NCBI GenBank assembly: GCA_902492005.1 | Contig: CABUJV010000034.1 | Location: 1 to 20,865 of the forward strand | Length of the DNA stretch: 20,865 bases | DNA from: an uncultured Eubacteriales bacterium | GTDB taxonomy: Bacteria; Bacillota; Clostridia; Oscillospirales; Oscillospiraceae | Direction: 5' to 3' | Part shown: positions 11,177 to 19,071 of the stretch, one piece after another | Position numbering within the stretch: position 1 is the stretch's first letter | Layout of the letters: each line of letters starts with the position of its first letter | Position numbers and translations under genes: made by a program | Notes under the pieces: model-generated | What the model saw: the letters and a program-made list of their open reading frames with translations, nothing else | Databases searched by the model: none | Told to the model about the DNA's origin: nothing

Positions 11177-14020
11177 TTACGAGCCGAAGAGCCTGCCGAA
11201 CAGGCCCTTTTTCTTTGCCCGAGGCGCATCCGCGCCGGTCTCCAGCGTCCGCAGGTCCTCCGCAGCGCCGGTACAGCCCGCCTCCGCCGCCCGGCGGAGC
11301 AAGTCCAGAGCCTTCTCCCGGTCCTGGGGCAGGCCGCCGGCGCCGTCCCGGTACCACAGGCCCAGCACGTGCATGGCGTCCTCGTCCCCCAGCCTGGCGG
11401 CCTGACGGTAGAGCTCCGCCGCCCGCTTCAGGTCCTTATGTACCCCCCGGCCCTCGGCATAGCACATGGCCAGATGGCAGACGCCGGCGGGAAATTTCTG
11501 CCCGGCGGACTGCTGGAAGAGCCGGGCCGCTTCCTTGGGGTCGGCCTTCAGACCCAGCTCTCCCCGCTCGTAGCACAGCCCCAAATTGCACTGGGCGGCC
11601 GCATAACCCTGCCCGGCGGCCTTCTGCAGCCAGGTCAGGGCCTCCCGCTCGTCCCGCTGGACCCCGGTTCCCATGCGAAGACAGCGGCTCAGAAGGCTCA
11701 TGGCCCGGGACAGACCCTGCCCGGCGGCCGCGCGGAACCACCGGACGGCTTCTTCCGGGTCTTCCGGGGTCCCGATGCCCCGGTAGAGACAGTAGCCCAA
11801 GTCGCACTGAGCGTAAGCGTAGCCCTGCTGGGCGGCCTGGCGGTAGAGCTCCACCGCCCGGGCCTCGTCCCGCTCCACGCCGGCGCCCTCCTCATAGCAG
11901 CCGCCCAACAGGTCCAGGGCCCGGGAAAAGCCCTGCTCCGCCGCCTTTTGCAGCCATTTTACGGCTGATTTGGCGTCCTTCTCCACACCGATGCCGGTGA
12001 GGTAGCAGAAGCCCAGATTGCAGGCGCAGGCCAGATGTCCCAGCCGGGCGCCCCGCTCATACCAGCGGGTAGCCTCCAGCTTGTCCGCCTCCACGCCCAC
12101 GCCATTTTCGTAGCACAGGCCCAGGTCGCACATGGCGGGGGCGTAGCCCTGCTGGGCGGCCCGGCGGTAGAGCTCCACCGCCCGGGCCTCGTCCCGTTCC
12201 ACGCCGGTGCCCTCCTCACAGCAGTTGCCCAGCAGGTCGATGGCCCGGGCAAAGTCCTGTCCGGCGGCCTTTTCCAGCCATTCCACCGCCTGGACCGGGT
12301 CGGGCTCCGCGCCGATGCCGGTGAGATAGCAGTAGCCCAGATTGCACTGGGAGGGGGCGTGGCCCGCCAGGGCCCCCTGCGTGTACCAGCGGACGGCCTC
12401 GGCCTTGTCCATATCCACACCGGAGCCCAGCTCATAGCACAGACCCAAATCACACATGGCCACGGGATAGCCCTGCTGGGCAGCCCGGCGGTAGAGCTCC
12501 ACCGCCCGGGCCTCGTCCCGCTCTGCGCCGTCGCCGTCCTTGCAGCAGTCGCCCAGGATATCCAAAGCCCGGGCAAAGTCCTGAGCCGCAGCTTTTTCCA
12601 GCCATTCCACCGCCTGGACTGGGTTGGGCTCCACGCCGATGCCGGTGAGATAACAGTAGCCCAGGTTGCATTGGGAGGGGGCGTGGCCCGCCAGGGCCCC
12701 CTGCGTGTACCAGCGGACGGCCTCGGCCTTGTCCATGTCCACGCCGGAGCCCAGCTCATAGCATAGGCCCAGGTCGCACATGGCGGGAGGATAGCCCAGC
12801 CCGGCGGCCGCCTGGAACCACCGGGCGCCTTCTCCGTCGTCCTGGGGCAGGCCCTCGCCGCGCTGACAGCAGCGGCCCAGCAGGAGCTGGGCACGGGGAA
12901 AGTCCTGCTCCGCTGCCCGACGCAGCCAGTGTACGGCCTGTTCCGGGGCACGCTCCGTTCCGATGCCCGTGAGGCAACAGTATCCCAGATTGCACTGGGC
13001 GGGGGCGTAGTCCTGCTCGGCGGCCTGGGCATAGAGCGCCACGGCCCGGGCCGGATCGGACTCCACGCCGGAGCCCAGCTCGTAGCACAGACCCAGGTCG
13101 CACATGGCGGGAAGATAGCCGGCCTCGACGGCCTGGCGGAAGAGACCCGCGGCTTTGACGGCATCCGGCTCCACCCCGTCCCCGTCCCGGTAGCAGCAGC
13201 CCAGAATGCTGACGGCCCGGGGAAAGTCCTGAGCGGCGGAGCGCTGGAGCCACTCCACCCCCTGGGCCGGATCGGGCTCCACCCCGATGCCGTTGAGGTA
13301 GCACACGGCCAGATTGCACTGGGCGGGGGCGTAGTCCTGCTGGGCGGCCCGGCGGTAGAGCTGGACGGCCCGCTCCTGGTCGCGTTCCACACCGGTGCCG
13401 CCCTCATAGCAGTTGCCCAGGATGCTGACGGCCCGGGGGAAGTCATGAGCGGCGGCCTTTTCCAGCCAGGCCGCGGCCTGGACGGGGTCGGCTTCCACCC
13501 CGATGCCGTTGAGATAGCACACGGCCAGGTTGCACATGGCGGGGGCATAGTCCTGTTCGGCGGCCTGGAGGTAGAGCTCGGCAGCCCGGACGGGGTCGTG
13601 TTCCACGCCGGCGCCGTTTTCATAGCATAGCCCCAGATCGCACACCGCGGAGACGTAATCCTGCTCGGCGCACTGCCGGTAGAGCTCCGCCGCCCGGGCC
13701 TCGTCCAGCTCCACCCCCGTGCCGAACTGGTAGCAGCGGGCCAGGGCCTCCAGGGCCCGCAGATCCCCCAGCTCGGCTGCCTGAGAGAGCCAGTGGACGG
13801 CCTGGACGGGGTCGGCTTCCACGCCGTCGCCCTCCAGATACCGGAGGGCCAGGTCGTACTGGACGGAGAGCTCCCCCAACTCGGCCTGCTCCAGCAGGGC
13901 CTGAAATTTCTCCCTGGACTTTTGCAGGCCCTCCATCGCCCGCTGGATCAGGTGGGTATTGATAAAGACCACATCCTGCGGATGGTAGGATTCGCTGGTC
14001 GGTTGGATGTCTTGCGCCAT
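11177..14020 (-). CDS. Cysteine-rich Sel1-repeat protein (24 repeats)
   Basis: The 947-residue protein is almost wholly Sel1/TPR-like repeats, alpha-helical hairpins that build solenoid scaffolds for protein binding. After a non-repeat N-terminus (1-55), 24 units of about 36 residues run from 56 to about 920, with consensus L-G-x-C-Y-x-x-G-x-G-V-E-x-D-x-x-x-A-V. A short basic tail (AKKKGLFGRLFG) ends it. No signal peptide or membrane segment is present, so it is probably cytoplasmic. Most repeats carry Cys where many Sel1 families have other residues, and 14 units have C-x3-C across the repeat border. Units form triplets; units 11-13 and 14-16 are nearly identical. ATG 14020 has GAGG 9 nt upstream. 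It is monocistronic. The partner and role are unknown. Confidence 0.88.
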   Translation of the reverse strand: MAQDIQPTSESYHPQDVVFINTHLIQRAMEGLQKSREKFQALLEQAELGELSVQYDLALRYLEGDGVEADPVQAVHWLSQAAELGDLRALEALARCYQFGTGVELDEARAAELYRQCAEQDYVSAVCDLGLCYENGAGVEHDPVRAAELYLQAAEQDYAPAMCNLAVCYLNGIGVEADPVQAAAWLEKAAAHDFPRAVSILGNCYEGGTGVERDQERAVQLYRRAAQQDYAPAQCNLAVCYLNGIGVEPDPAQGVEWLQRSAAQDFPRAVSILGCCYRDGDGVEPDAVKAAGLFRQAVEAGYLPAMCDLGLCYELGSGVESDPARAVALYAQAAEQDYAPAQCNLGYCCLTGIGTERAPEQAVHWLRRAAEQDFPRAQLLLGRCCQRGEGLPQDDGEGARWFQAAAGLGYPPAMCDLGLCYELGSGVDMDKAEAVRWYTQGALAGHAPSQCNLGYCYLTGIGVEPNPVQAVEWLEKAAAQDFARALDILGDCCKDGDGAERDEARAVELYRRAAQQGYPVAMCDLGLCYELGSGVDMDKAEAVRWYTQGALAGHAPSQCNLGYCYLTGIGAEPDPVQAVEWLEKAAGQDFARAIDLLGNCCEEGTGVERDEARAVELYRRAAQQGYAPAMCDLGLCYENGVGVEADKLEATRWYERGARLGHLACACNLGFCYLTGIGVEKDAKSAVKWLQKAAEQGFSRALDLLGGCYEEGAGVERDEARAVELYRQAAQQGYAYAQCDLGYCLYRGIGTPEDPEEAVRWFRAAAGQGLSRAMSLLSRCLRMGTGVQRDEREALTWLQKAAGQGYAAAQCNLGLCYERGELGLKADPKEAARLFQQSAGQKFPAGVCHLAMCYAEGRGVHKDLKRAAELYRQAARLGDEDAMHVLGLWYRDGAGGLPQDREKALDLLRRAAEAGCTGAAEDLRTLETGADAPRAKKKGLFGRLFGS
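12128..12775 (-). repeat. 324-bp tandem duplication inside the Sel1-repeat gene
   Basis: Bases 12452-12775 (repeats 11-13) and 12128-12451 (repeats 14-16) are adjacent copies of a 324-bp, 108-residue unit. Repeats 11 and 14 are identical in protein over 34 residues; repeats 12 and 15 differ at three positions; the third pair is more diverged. This points to recent expansion by unequal recombination in whole triplets. Confidence 0.85.
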
Positions 14021-14055
14021 GGTGGTATTCCTCGCTTTTCTTCTGGTTGCCCTAT

Positions 14056-14084
14056 ACTTTATCAGCACAGCCGTCCCGTGTCAA
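14056..14084 (-). promoter_or_regulatory. Sigma-A promoter of the Sel1-repeat gene
   Basis: On the minus strand a perfect -35 TTGACA (14079-14084) is followed by 17 nt and TAAAGT (14056-14061, four of six). It lies about 35 nt before the ATG at 14020, leaving room for a short leader with a GAGG ribosome site. Confidence 0.7.
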
Positions 14085-14090
14085 CTTGGG

Positions 14091-14120
14091 CAGAAAAAAG
14101 GAGGGCGGACGCCCTCCTTT
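14091..14120 (-). terminator. Rho-independent terminator of citrate synthase
   Basis: Read on the minus strand, AAAGGAGGGCG pairs with CGCCCTCCTTT (14097-14120, 11 bp, 2-nt loop) and is followed by further T residues (TTTTTT including the arm end). It lies 20 nt after the stop of the citrate synthase gene. Confidence 0.88.
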
Positions 14121-14140
14121 CCCGTATCCGATGCGGCGGT

Positions 14141-15511
14141 TCAGCGCTGGTCGATGGGCACATACGCCTGCCGCTGCCCCACGTAGCAGTAGGCGGGCCG
14201 GATGATCTTGCCCATGTTGATGAGCTCCTCGATGCGGTGGGCGCTCCAGCCTGCGATGCGGGCCACGGCAAAGATGGGGGTGTAGAGCTCCAGGGGCAGG
14301 TCCAGCATGTGGTAGACAAAGCCGGAATAGAAGTCCACATTGGCGGCCACGCCCTTATAGATCCTGCGCTCGTCCCCGATGACCTGAGGGGCCAGACGCT
14401 CCACCCGGGAATAGAGCCCGTACTCCTCAGTACGGCCCTTCTCCCGGGACAGGGTCTCCACAAAGGAGCGCAGGATGTTGGCCCGAGGGTCGGACAGGGA
14501 GTAGACCGCGTGGCCCATGCCGTAGATCAGCCCGGCCCGGTCAAAGGCCTCTCCGTGGAGGAGGGCTTTCAGGTAGCGCTTGATTTCGTCCTCGTCGTTC
14601 CAGTCCTTCACCTGCTGCTTCATATCCTCGAACATGCGGATGACCTTGATGTTGGCGCCGCCGTGCTTGGGGCCCTTGAGAGAGGCCAGGGCGGCGGCCA
14701 TGCAGGAGTAGGTGTCGGTGCCCGAGGAGGTGACCACGTGGGTGGTGAAAGTGGAGTTATTGCCGCCGCCGTGCTCGGCGTGGAGCATCAGGCAGATGTC
14801 CAGAATGTGGGCCTCCCAGAAGGAGTAGGAGGAATCGGCGCGCAGCAGGGAGAGAATGTTCTCGGCAGTGGACAACTCGGGGCTGGGCGCGTGGATATAG
14901 AGAGAATTGCCCTCTTTGTAGTTGTATGCCTGGTAGCTGTACACCGAGTAGAGGGGGAAGGTGGCGATGAGCTGCATACACTGTCGCACCACATTGGGCA
15001 GGGAGATGTCGTCGGTCTTGTCGTCATAAGAGGCGATGGAGAGGACGCATTTGGCCAGGGAGTTCATCATATCGGCGCTGGGCGCCTTGAGGATCACGTC
15101 CCGGACAAAGTTTTTGGGCAGGGTGCGGTAGGAGGCCAACTGGTCCATGAAGTCGTCGAGCTCCCGGCGGGTGGGGAGCTGCCCGAACATGAGCAGGTAG
15201 GCCGCCTCCTCAAAGCCGAACCGTTTTTCCTGGAGGGAGCAGCGGACCAGGTCCTCGATGCTGTAGCCGCGGTAGAAAAGCTGACCCTCGCAGGGTACCG
15301 TTTTGCCGCCCACCACCTGGTTGGAGACGATCTCGGAGACCTCGGTCAGACCGGCTACCACGCCCTTGCCGTTCAGGTCGCGCAGGCCGCGCTTGACGTC
15401 GTAGCGCACATAGTCGTCCGGGTCGATACAACTGTTTTGCAGGCTTCTTGCCGCCAGCGCCTCGATAGCAGGCGTCACGTCGGAATAGGAATAGATGGGG
15501 GTGCTGGCCAT
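14141..15511 (-). CDS. gltA: Citrate synthase (citrate/2-methylcitrate synthase family)
   Basis: The 456-residue enzyme condenses acetyl-CoA with oxaloacetate to citrate, feeding 2-oxoglutarate and glutamate synthesis in anaerobes with a partial TCA cycle. Active-site motifs are all visible: HAEHGGGNNSTF (244-255), GPKHGGAN with His283, GMGHAVYSLSDPRA with His334, and NVDFYSG with Asp393. By alignment to E. coli GltA these correspond to His264, His305 and Asp362. ATG 15511 follows AAAGGAG at 10 nt; the frame stays open upstream to 15601 but that part is non-conserved leader. It is monocistronic, with its own terminator. 2-Methylcitrate synthase cannot be excluded, but no prp genes are nearby. 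Confidence 0.93.
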   Translation of the reverse strand: MASTPIYSYSDVTPAIEALAARSLQNSCIDPDDYVRYDVKRGLRDLNGKGVVAGLTEVSEIVSNQVVGGKTVPCEGQLFYRGYSIEDLVRCSLQEKRFGFEEAAYLLMFGQLPTRRELDDFMDQLASYRTLPKNFVRDVILKAPSADMMNSLAKCVLSIASYDDKTDDISLPNVVRQCMQLIATFPLYSVYSYQAYNYKEGNSLYIHAPSPELSTAENILSLLRADSSYSFWEAHILDICLMLHAEHGGGNNSTFTTHVVTSSGTDTYSCMAAALASLKGPKHGGANIKVIRMFEDMKQQVKDWNDEDEIKRYLKALLHGEAFDRAGLIYGMGHAVYSLSDPRANILRSFVETLSREKGRTEEYGLYSRVERLAPQVIGDERRIYKGVAANVDFYSGFVYHMLDLPLELYTPIFAVARIAGWSAHRIEELINMGKIIRPAYCYVGQRQAYVPIDQR

Positions 15512-15538
15512 GGGGATCGCGCTCCTTTCTGATACAGC

Positions 15539-15565
15539 GCAGCCGGAGGGAGGCCCCCCGGCTGC
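15539..15565 (-). promoter_or_regulatory. Leader hairpin upstream of citrate synthase
   Basis: GCAGCCGG (15539-15546) and CCGGCTGC (15558-15565) form a perfect 8-bp stem in the citrate synthase leader, about 12 nt before the ribosome site. No T-run follows on the minus strand. It may stabilise the mRNA or have no function. No convincing promoter was found in the AT-rich stretch 15570-15640 behind it. Confidence 0.3.
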
Positions 15566-15640
15566 GGATGGATGTTTCTCAAAAATTACTCTAGCACACA
15601 AATGTTACCATTTTATGAATTAATAGAACTTTTGCCTTGC

Positions 15641-15682
15641 AAAAAGTCCTCCGGCGCCGAAAAGGCCCGAAGGACTTTTTTC
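15641..15682. terminator. Terminator of the nadE-chrA operon
   Basis: AAAAGTCCT and AGGACTTTT flank a GC-rich inner stem with a small A-rich loop between 15641 and 15682. T-runs occur on both sides (TTTTTT on +, CTTTTTGC on -). It begins about 10 nt after the last chrA stop. Confidence 0.82.
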
Positions 15683-15692
15683 TGAAAAACCA

Positions 15693-16283
15693 CTAAAAAC
15701 GGAATAAAATGCCCACCAGAGCGCCAAAGGCGATGAATAATATGGGGTGGAGCTTTTTCAGCCTGGGGACATTGAGGCCGAGAAAGACCAGGGCGAACAG
15801 TGCAATGGACTTCCAGTTGAACAGATGGGTGAAGAGGATACCCGGCTCGGGAAGGGGCTCCTGCCAGAACAGCAGGCTCACCTTGGCCACCGACAGAAAG
15901 CCCGCCGAGGCGATGAGGGCGGTGGAGGCGGGGCGCAGGCCGTAAAAGACGGCGTCCACGGTCCGGCTCTGGCGGAATTTCTGGAGAAAGCGGGCGATGA
16001 CCAGGATGATGATGATGGAGGGGGTAATCAGTCCCAGAGTGGCGATAACGCAGCCCATCGGCCCGTTGGTCTCAAAGCCCACATAGGTGGCCATGTTTAC
16101 CCCCATGGGACCGGGAGTAGACTCCGACACGGCCACCATATTGGCCAGTTCCGCCGGGGTAAACCAGCCGGTACGGGCTCCCAGGTCGGTGAGAAAGGGG
16201 ATGGTGGCCAGGCCGCCGCCCACGGAAAACAGACCCACCCGGAAGAACTCGAAATACAGGCGCAGCAAAATCACTTCCTCCAC
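15693..16283 (-). CDS. Chromate transporter family protein, second half-size subunit
   Basis: This is a half-size ChrA (CHR domain) membrane protein of about 191-196 residues. The family signatures are FFRVGLFSVGGGLATIPFL near the N-terminus, the SESTPGPMGVNMATYVGF block, and several membrane spans including LITPSIIIILVIARFL. Full-length ChrA proteins contain two such domains; in Firmicutes they are often two adjacent genes forming a pair, as here. The physiological substrate may not be chromate. The start is ambiguous: GTG 16283 gives a 13-nt overlap with the upstream subunit, GTG 16274 and TTG 16268 are better spaced from AAGGGGG and GGAGGA respectively, and the first partner aligns best with TTG 16268. 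The end is firm. Confidence 0.88.
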   Translation of the reverse strand: MEEVILLRLYFEFFRVGLFSVGGGLATIPFLTDLGARTGWFTPAELANMVAVSESTPGPMGVNMATYVGFETNGPMGCVIATLGLITPSIIIILVIARFLQKFRQSRTVDAVFYGLRPASTALIASAGFLSVAKVSLLFWQEPLPEPGILFTHLFNWKSIALFALVFLGLNVPRLKKLHPILFIAFGALVGILFRF

Positions 16284-16849
16284 CCCCTTGCCGCCCGGAT
16301 GCCCAGCCCGGTCAGCCCAGCCAGGACCACCAGCACCACCGGGGAGGTGAAGAAGGTGACCACGGGGTTTTCGAAGGTGAAAAACACCGATGCGGCGGAG
16401 AGAAGGAAGACCACGGCGAAAAGAACGGCGGTAGCTGGGTCGACGATGGTGGTCTTGCGCAGCTTGAGGACGCTGGAGAGAATGAGCGCGCAGACGGCGG
16501 CCCGCACGCCGGCAAAGGCGTGGCCCACCCAGGGATTGTCAGCCACGTGGGAGAGGAAGGCGGCGATGACCCCGATGATGACCAGGCAGGGGAAGATCAG
16601 ACCCAGGGTGGCCGCGATGCCGCCGGGGACGCCCTTCTCCTTTGCCCCCACAAAGGTGGCGGTGTTGACGGCGATGATGCCGGGGGTGCACTGGCCCACG
16701 GCGTAGTAGTCGGCCAGCTCAGACTCGGTGGCCCAGCCCTTGCCGTCCACCACCTCCCGCTGGAGAATGGGGAGCATGGCGTAGCCGCCCCCGAAGGTAC
16801 ACACGCCGACCTTGGCAAAGGTGAGGAACAGATCAAGATAGAGGTTCAT
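16271..16849 (-). CDS. Chromate transporter family protein, first half-size subunit
   Basis: The 192-residue half-size CHR-domain protein begins MNLYLDLFLTFAKVGVCTFG, followed by GGYAMLPILQREVV, the C-T-P-G-I-I-A-V-N-T-A-T-F-V-G motif equivalent to S-T-P-G-P in its partner, and about five or six membrane segments. It likely forms a heterodimer with the downstream subunit in the cytoplasmic membrane and moves an oxyanion by proton exchange; specificity is unknown. ATG 16849 lies one base after the nadE stop codon, so translation is probably coupled to nadE. The only open frame extending upstream is inside nadE and is not conserved. Confidence 0.9.
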   Translation of the reverse strand: MNLYLDLFLTFAKVGVCTFGGGYAMLPILQREVVDGKGWATESELADYYAVGQCTPGIIAVNTATFVGAKEKGVPGGIAATLGLIFPCLVIIGVIAAFLSHVADNPWVGHAFAGVRAAVCALILSSVLKLRKTTIVDPATAVLFAVVFLLSAASVFFTFENPVVTFFTSPVVLVVLAGLTGLGIRAARGWRK

Positions 16850-16850
16850 C

Positions 16851-18770
16851 TTACGCCAGCCCTTCCAATTCGTCCAGCCACAGAGAGACTGCCGCATCCG
16901 ACGGCATGCGCCAGTCGCCCCGGGGGGAGAGCGTGACCGAGCCCACCTTGGGTCCGTCCGGCAGACACGAGCGCTTGAACTGCTGAGCGAAGAAGCGACG
17001 GTAGAAGGTCTTCTCCCACCGGAGGATGGTGGCCCGGTCATAGGTCCGACCAAAGGCGTGCTCGGCCAGCCGCAGCACCTTTTTGGGTGGGAAGCCCCAG
17101 CGGATGGCGTGATAGAGGAAGAAGTCATGCAGCTCATAGGGGCCCACCAGGTCCTCGGTCTTCTGGGAAATCTGGCCGTTGACGGCGGGGAGCAGCTCGG
17201 GGGAGACGGGGGTGTCCAGGATGTCCGCCAGCACGTGAGAGAGTTCGGGCTCGCTCTCGGCCTTGTCTCCACAGACGTAGCTGACCAGGTGGCGCACCAG
17301 GGTCTTGGGGATGGAGGCGTTGACCCCATACATGCTCATGTGGTCCCCGTTGTAGGTGGCCCAGCCCAGGGCCAGCTCGCTGAGGTCGCCGGTGCCCACC
17401 ACCATGCCGCCCACCTGGTTGGCGATGTCCATGAGCACCTGGGTCCGCTCCCGGGCCTGGCCGTTTTCAAAGGTCACGTCGTGGTCCTCCATGGACTGGC
17501 CGATGTCCTTGAAGTGGCGCTTGACCGCCTCGCTGATGTCGATGCGCTTCAGCGTGGCGCCCAGCCGCCCGGCCAGCTCCACGGCGTTGTCCCGGGTGCG
17601 GTCGGTGGTGCCGAAGCAGGGCATGGTCACGGCGATGATATCGCTGGCCGGACGGTCCAGCAGCCGCATGGCCACGGCGGTGATGAGCACCGCCAGAGTG
17701 GAGTCCAGCCCGCCGGACAGCCCCACCACCACCGCCGCGGCGCGGGTGTGCTCGAGGCGCTTTTTCAGCCCCAAGGCGGCGATTTTGAGGATCTCGTCGC
17801 ACCGCTCGGCCCGGCCCGCCGCATCCTCCGGGACAAAGGGGGTGGGGGAGACGTAGCGGGTCAGGGTGGTGGTGGAGGGGGTCAGGTCGAAGTACGAGCG
17901 CCACACTTCTACGGTGGGGGGCGTGTAAGTGCTTATGCGGCGGCGCTCATAAACCAGCTTATCCACGTCGATTTCGGAGATGGTCAGGCCGGTGGAAAAC
18001 CTCCGCTCGGTCAGCAGGGCCCCATTTTCCGCGATCAGGTTGTGGCCGGTGAAGACCAGGTCGGTGGTGGACTCCCCCTCCCCGGCGTCGGCATAGACGT
18101 AGCCGCAGACCAGCCGGGCGGACTGGCCGGTGACCAGGCTGCGGCGGTAGTCCGCCTTGCCCACGGTTTCGTCGCTGGCGGAGAGGTTGAGGATGAGGGT
18201 GGCGCCCGAACGGGCCAGAGCGGCGGAGGGGGGCTCCGGGGCCCACAGGTCCTCACAGACCTCCACGCCGAGAACCAGATTGGGCATGGCCTCGCAGACA
18301 AAGAGCCCATTGGAGCAGAGGGATACATTTTGTCCGCACAGGTCAATCCCGAAATCCTTGGCCAGACCGGGGGCAAACCAGCGCTGCTCGTAAAACTCGC
18401 CGTAGTTGGGAAGATGGCTCTTGGGGACTATGCCCAAAATCTCTCCCTTGTGTATCACAACGGCACAATTATACAACTTGTTGTCCCACTTGACCCGTAT
18501 GGGCATCCCCAGTGCCGTGACCATGTCCAGATTTTTGGTGGCCTCCAGAATGGTGGACAGCCCCTCCTCGGCGCCGCTCAAAAGGGTGTCCTGCAAAAAC
18601 AGGTCCCCGCAGGTATAGCCGGTCAGGCACAGCTCGGGCAGGCACAGCACCCGCACCCCCTGGGCGGCGGCCTCCCGCATGAGGGTAAAGATCTGCTCGG
18701 CGTTATAGCGGCAGTCGGCCACCCGGATCTTGGGCGTGCCGGCGGCGACCTTGACGAATCCATCGCGCAT
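16851..18770 (-). CDS. nadE: Glutamine-dependent NAD+ synthetase
   Basis: The 639-residue enzyme makes NAD+ from deamido-NAD+ using ATP and ammonia released from glutamine. The N-terminal nitrilase-type glutaminase domain (about 1-280) shows the catalytic triad: Glu46 in LPELCLTGYTCGD, Lys117 in VPKSHLPNYGEF, Cys172 in VEVCEDLW. The C-terminal synthetase domain has the P-loop GLSGGLDST (350-358), TTDRT and VVGTGDLSELALGWATYNGD. The length is standard for the two-domain form. ATG 18770 follows AAGGAGG at 9 nt. It heads an operon with the two chrA genes, one base from the first. Confidence 0.96.
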   Translation of the reverse strand: MRDGFVKVAAGTPKIRVADCRYNAEQIFTLMREAAAQGVRVLCLPELCLTGYTCGDLFLQDTLLSGAEEGLSTILEATKNLDMVTALGMPIRVKWDNKLYNCAVVIHKGEILGIVPKSHLPNYGEFYEQRWFAPGLAKDFGIDLCGQNVSLCSNGLFVCEAMPNLVLGVEVCEDLWAPEPPSAALARSGATLILNLSASDETVGKADYRRSLVTGQSARLVCGYVYADAGEGESTTDLVFTGHNLIAENGALLTERRFSTGLTISEIDVDKLVYERRRISTYTPPTVEVWRSYFDLTPSTTTLTRYVSPTPFVPEDAAGRAERCDEILKIAALGLKKRLEHTRAAAVVVGLSGGLDSTLAVLITAVAMRLLDRPASDIIAVTMPCFGTTDRTRDNAVELAGRLGATLKRIDISEAVKRHFKDIGQSMEDHDVTFENGQARERTQVLMDIANQVGGMVVGTGDLSELALGWATYNGDHMSMYGVNASIPKTLVRHLVSYVCGDKAESEPELSHVLADILDTPVSPELLPAVNGQISQKTEDLVGPYELHDFFLYHAIRWGFPPKKVLRLAEHAFGRTYDRATILRWEKTFYRRFFAQQFKRSCLPDGPKVGSVTLSPRGDWRMPSDAAVSLWLDELEGLA

Positions 18771-18798
18771 AGATGACGACCTCCTTCGTGTCAGAGGT

Positions 18799-18827
18799 AT
18801 TTTACCCCAACGAAGCGGCATTTGCAA
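18799..18827 (-). promoter_or_regulatory. Sigma-A promoter of nadE
   Basis: On the minus strand TTGCAA (18822-18827), a 17-nt spacer and TAAAAT (18799-18804) match the consensus at four and five of six positions. It lies 28 nt before the nadE ATG and diverges from the riboswitch promoter. Confidence 0.6.
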
Positions 18828-18858
18828 GAAAAGGCCTCCGGCGCCGCCCAAATTCTTC

Positions 18859-18887
18859 TTGACAAATCCGGTTTCCTTGCGTATAAT
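18859..18887 (+). promoter_or_regulatory. Perfect-consensus sigma-A promoter of the riboswitch-ATPase transcript
   Basis: TTGACA (18859-18864), 17 nt, TATAAT (18882-18887): both hexamers and spacing are exactly consensus. Transcription should start near 18893-18895, at the 5' strand of the riboswitch's closing helix. A strong constitutive promoter fits control by termination downstream. Confidence 0.92.
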
Positions 18888-18891
18888 TCCC

Positions 18892-18981
18892 CTCACCAAG
18901 AGGGAGTAGTCGCAAGTTCCTCCATCAACATCACGGCTCCGGCCTGTGGAGGACGCCGATCTCGGTGACAAGACTTTTGAG
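18892..18981 (+). ncRNA. yybP-ykoY manganese riboswitch aptamer
   Basis: The leader has the two conserved halves of the yybP-ykoY motif: AGGGAGTAG (18900-18908) on the 5' side and CGGTGACAAGAC (18963-18974) on the 3' side. Between them lie hairpin arms, with ATCAACATCACGG and GGACGCCGATC flanking the second arm. The outer helix can form from CTCA..AAG (18893-18900) with CTT..TGAG (18973-18981). This class senses Mn2+ and usually turns on Mn2+ exporters. It precedes a P-type cation ATPase, the expected target. The 3' strand overlaps the terminator, giving a transcriptional ON switch. A covariance-model score was not available. Confidence 0.85.
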
Positions 18982-19025
18982 TATGCGCTTTGCACGGGCG
19001 AAACGCATACTCAAAAGTCTTTTTT
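18970..19025 (+). terminator. Riboswitch-controlled intrinsic terminator
   Basis: AAGACTTTTGAGTATGCG (18970-18987) and its exact complement (19004-19021) form an 18-bp stem, continued by weaker pairing in the loop, and end in a six-T run (19020-19025). The 5' arm contains the 3' strand of the aptamer closing helix (18973-18981), so aptamer and terminator are mutually exclusive. Bound Mn2+ should hold the aptamer and permit transcription of the ATPase. Confidence 0.9.
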
Positions 19026-19071
19026 GCTGCCTGATTGGACATGATAGAATGGAAAAAAGGAGCGTGTCAGA

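Noticed and set aside
12128..12775. Regular direct repeats considered as a CRISPR array or satellite
   Set aside because: The repeats are in-frame coding units of 108 bp in 324-bp triplets with no spacers of CRISPR size.
11959..13623. 554-codon Trp/Pro/Arg-rich frame on the minus strand
   Set aside because: It is the alternate frame of the Sel1-repeat gene; its apparent repeats only mirror the 36-residue periodicity of the real frame.
13793..15532. 579-codon open frame on the + strand
   Set aside because: It crosses the antisense of citrate synthase, a terminator, a promoter and the start of the Sel1 gene, so it is a shadow.
18965..19030. Matching short peptides M-R-F-A-R-A-K-R-I-L-K-S on both strands
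   Set aside because: They result from the perfect inverted repeat of the riboswitch terminator, not from coding sequence.
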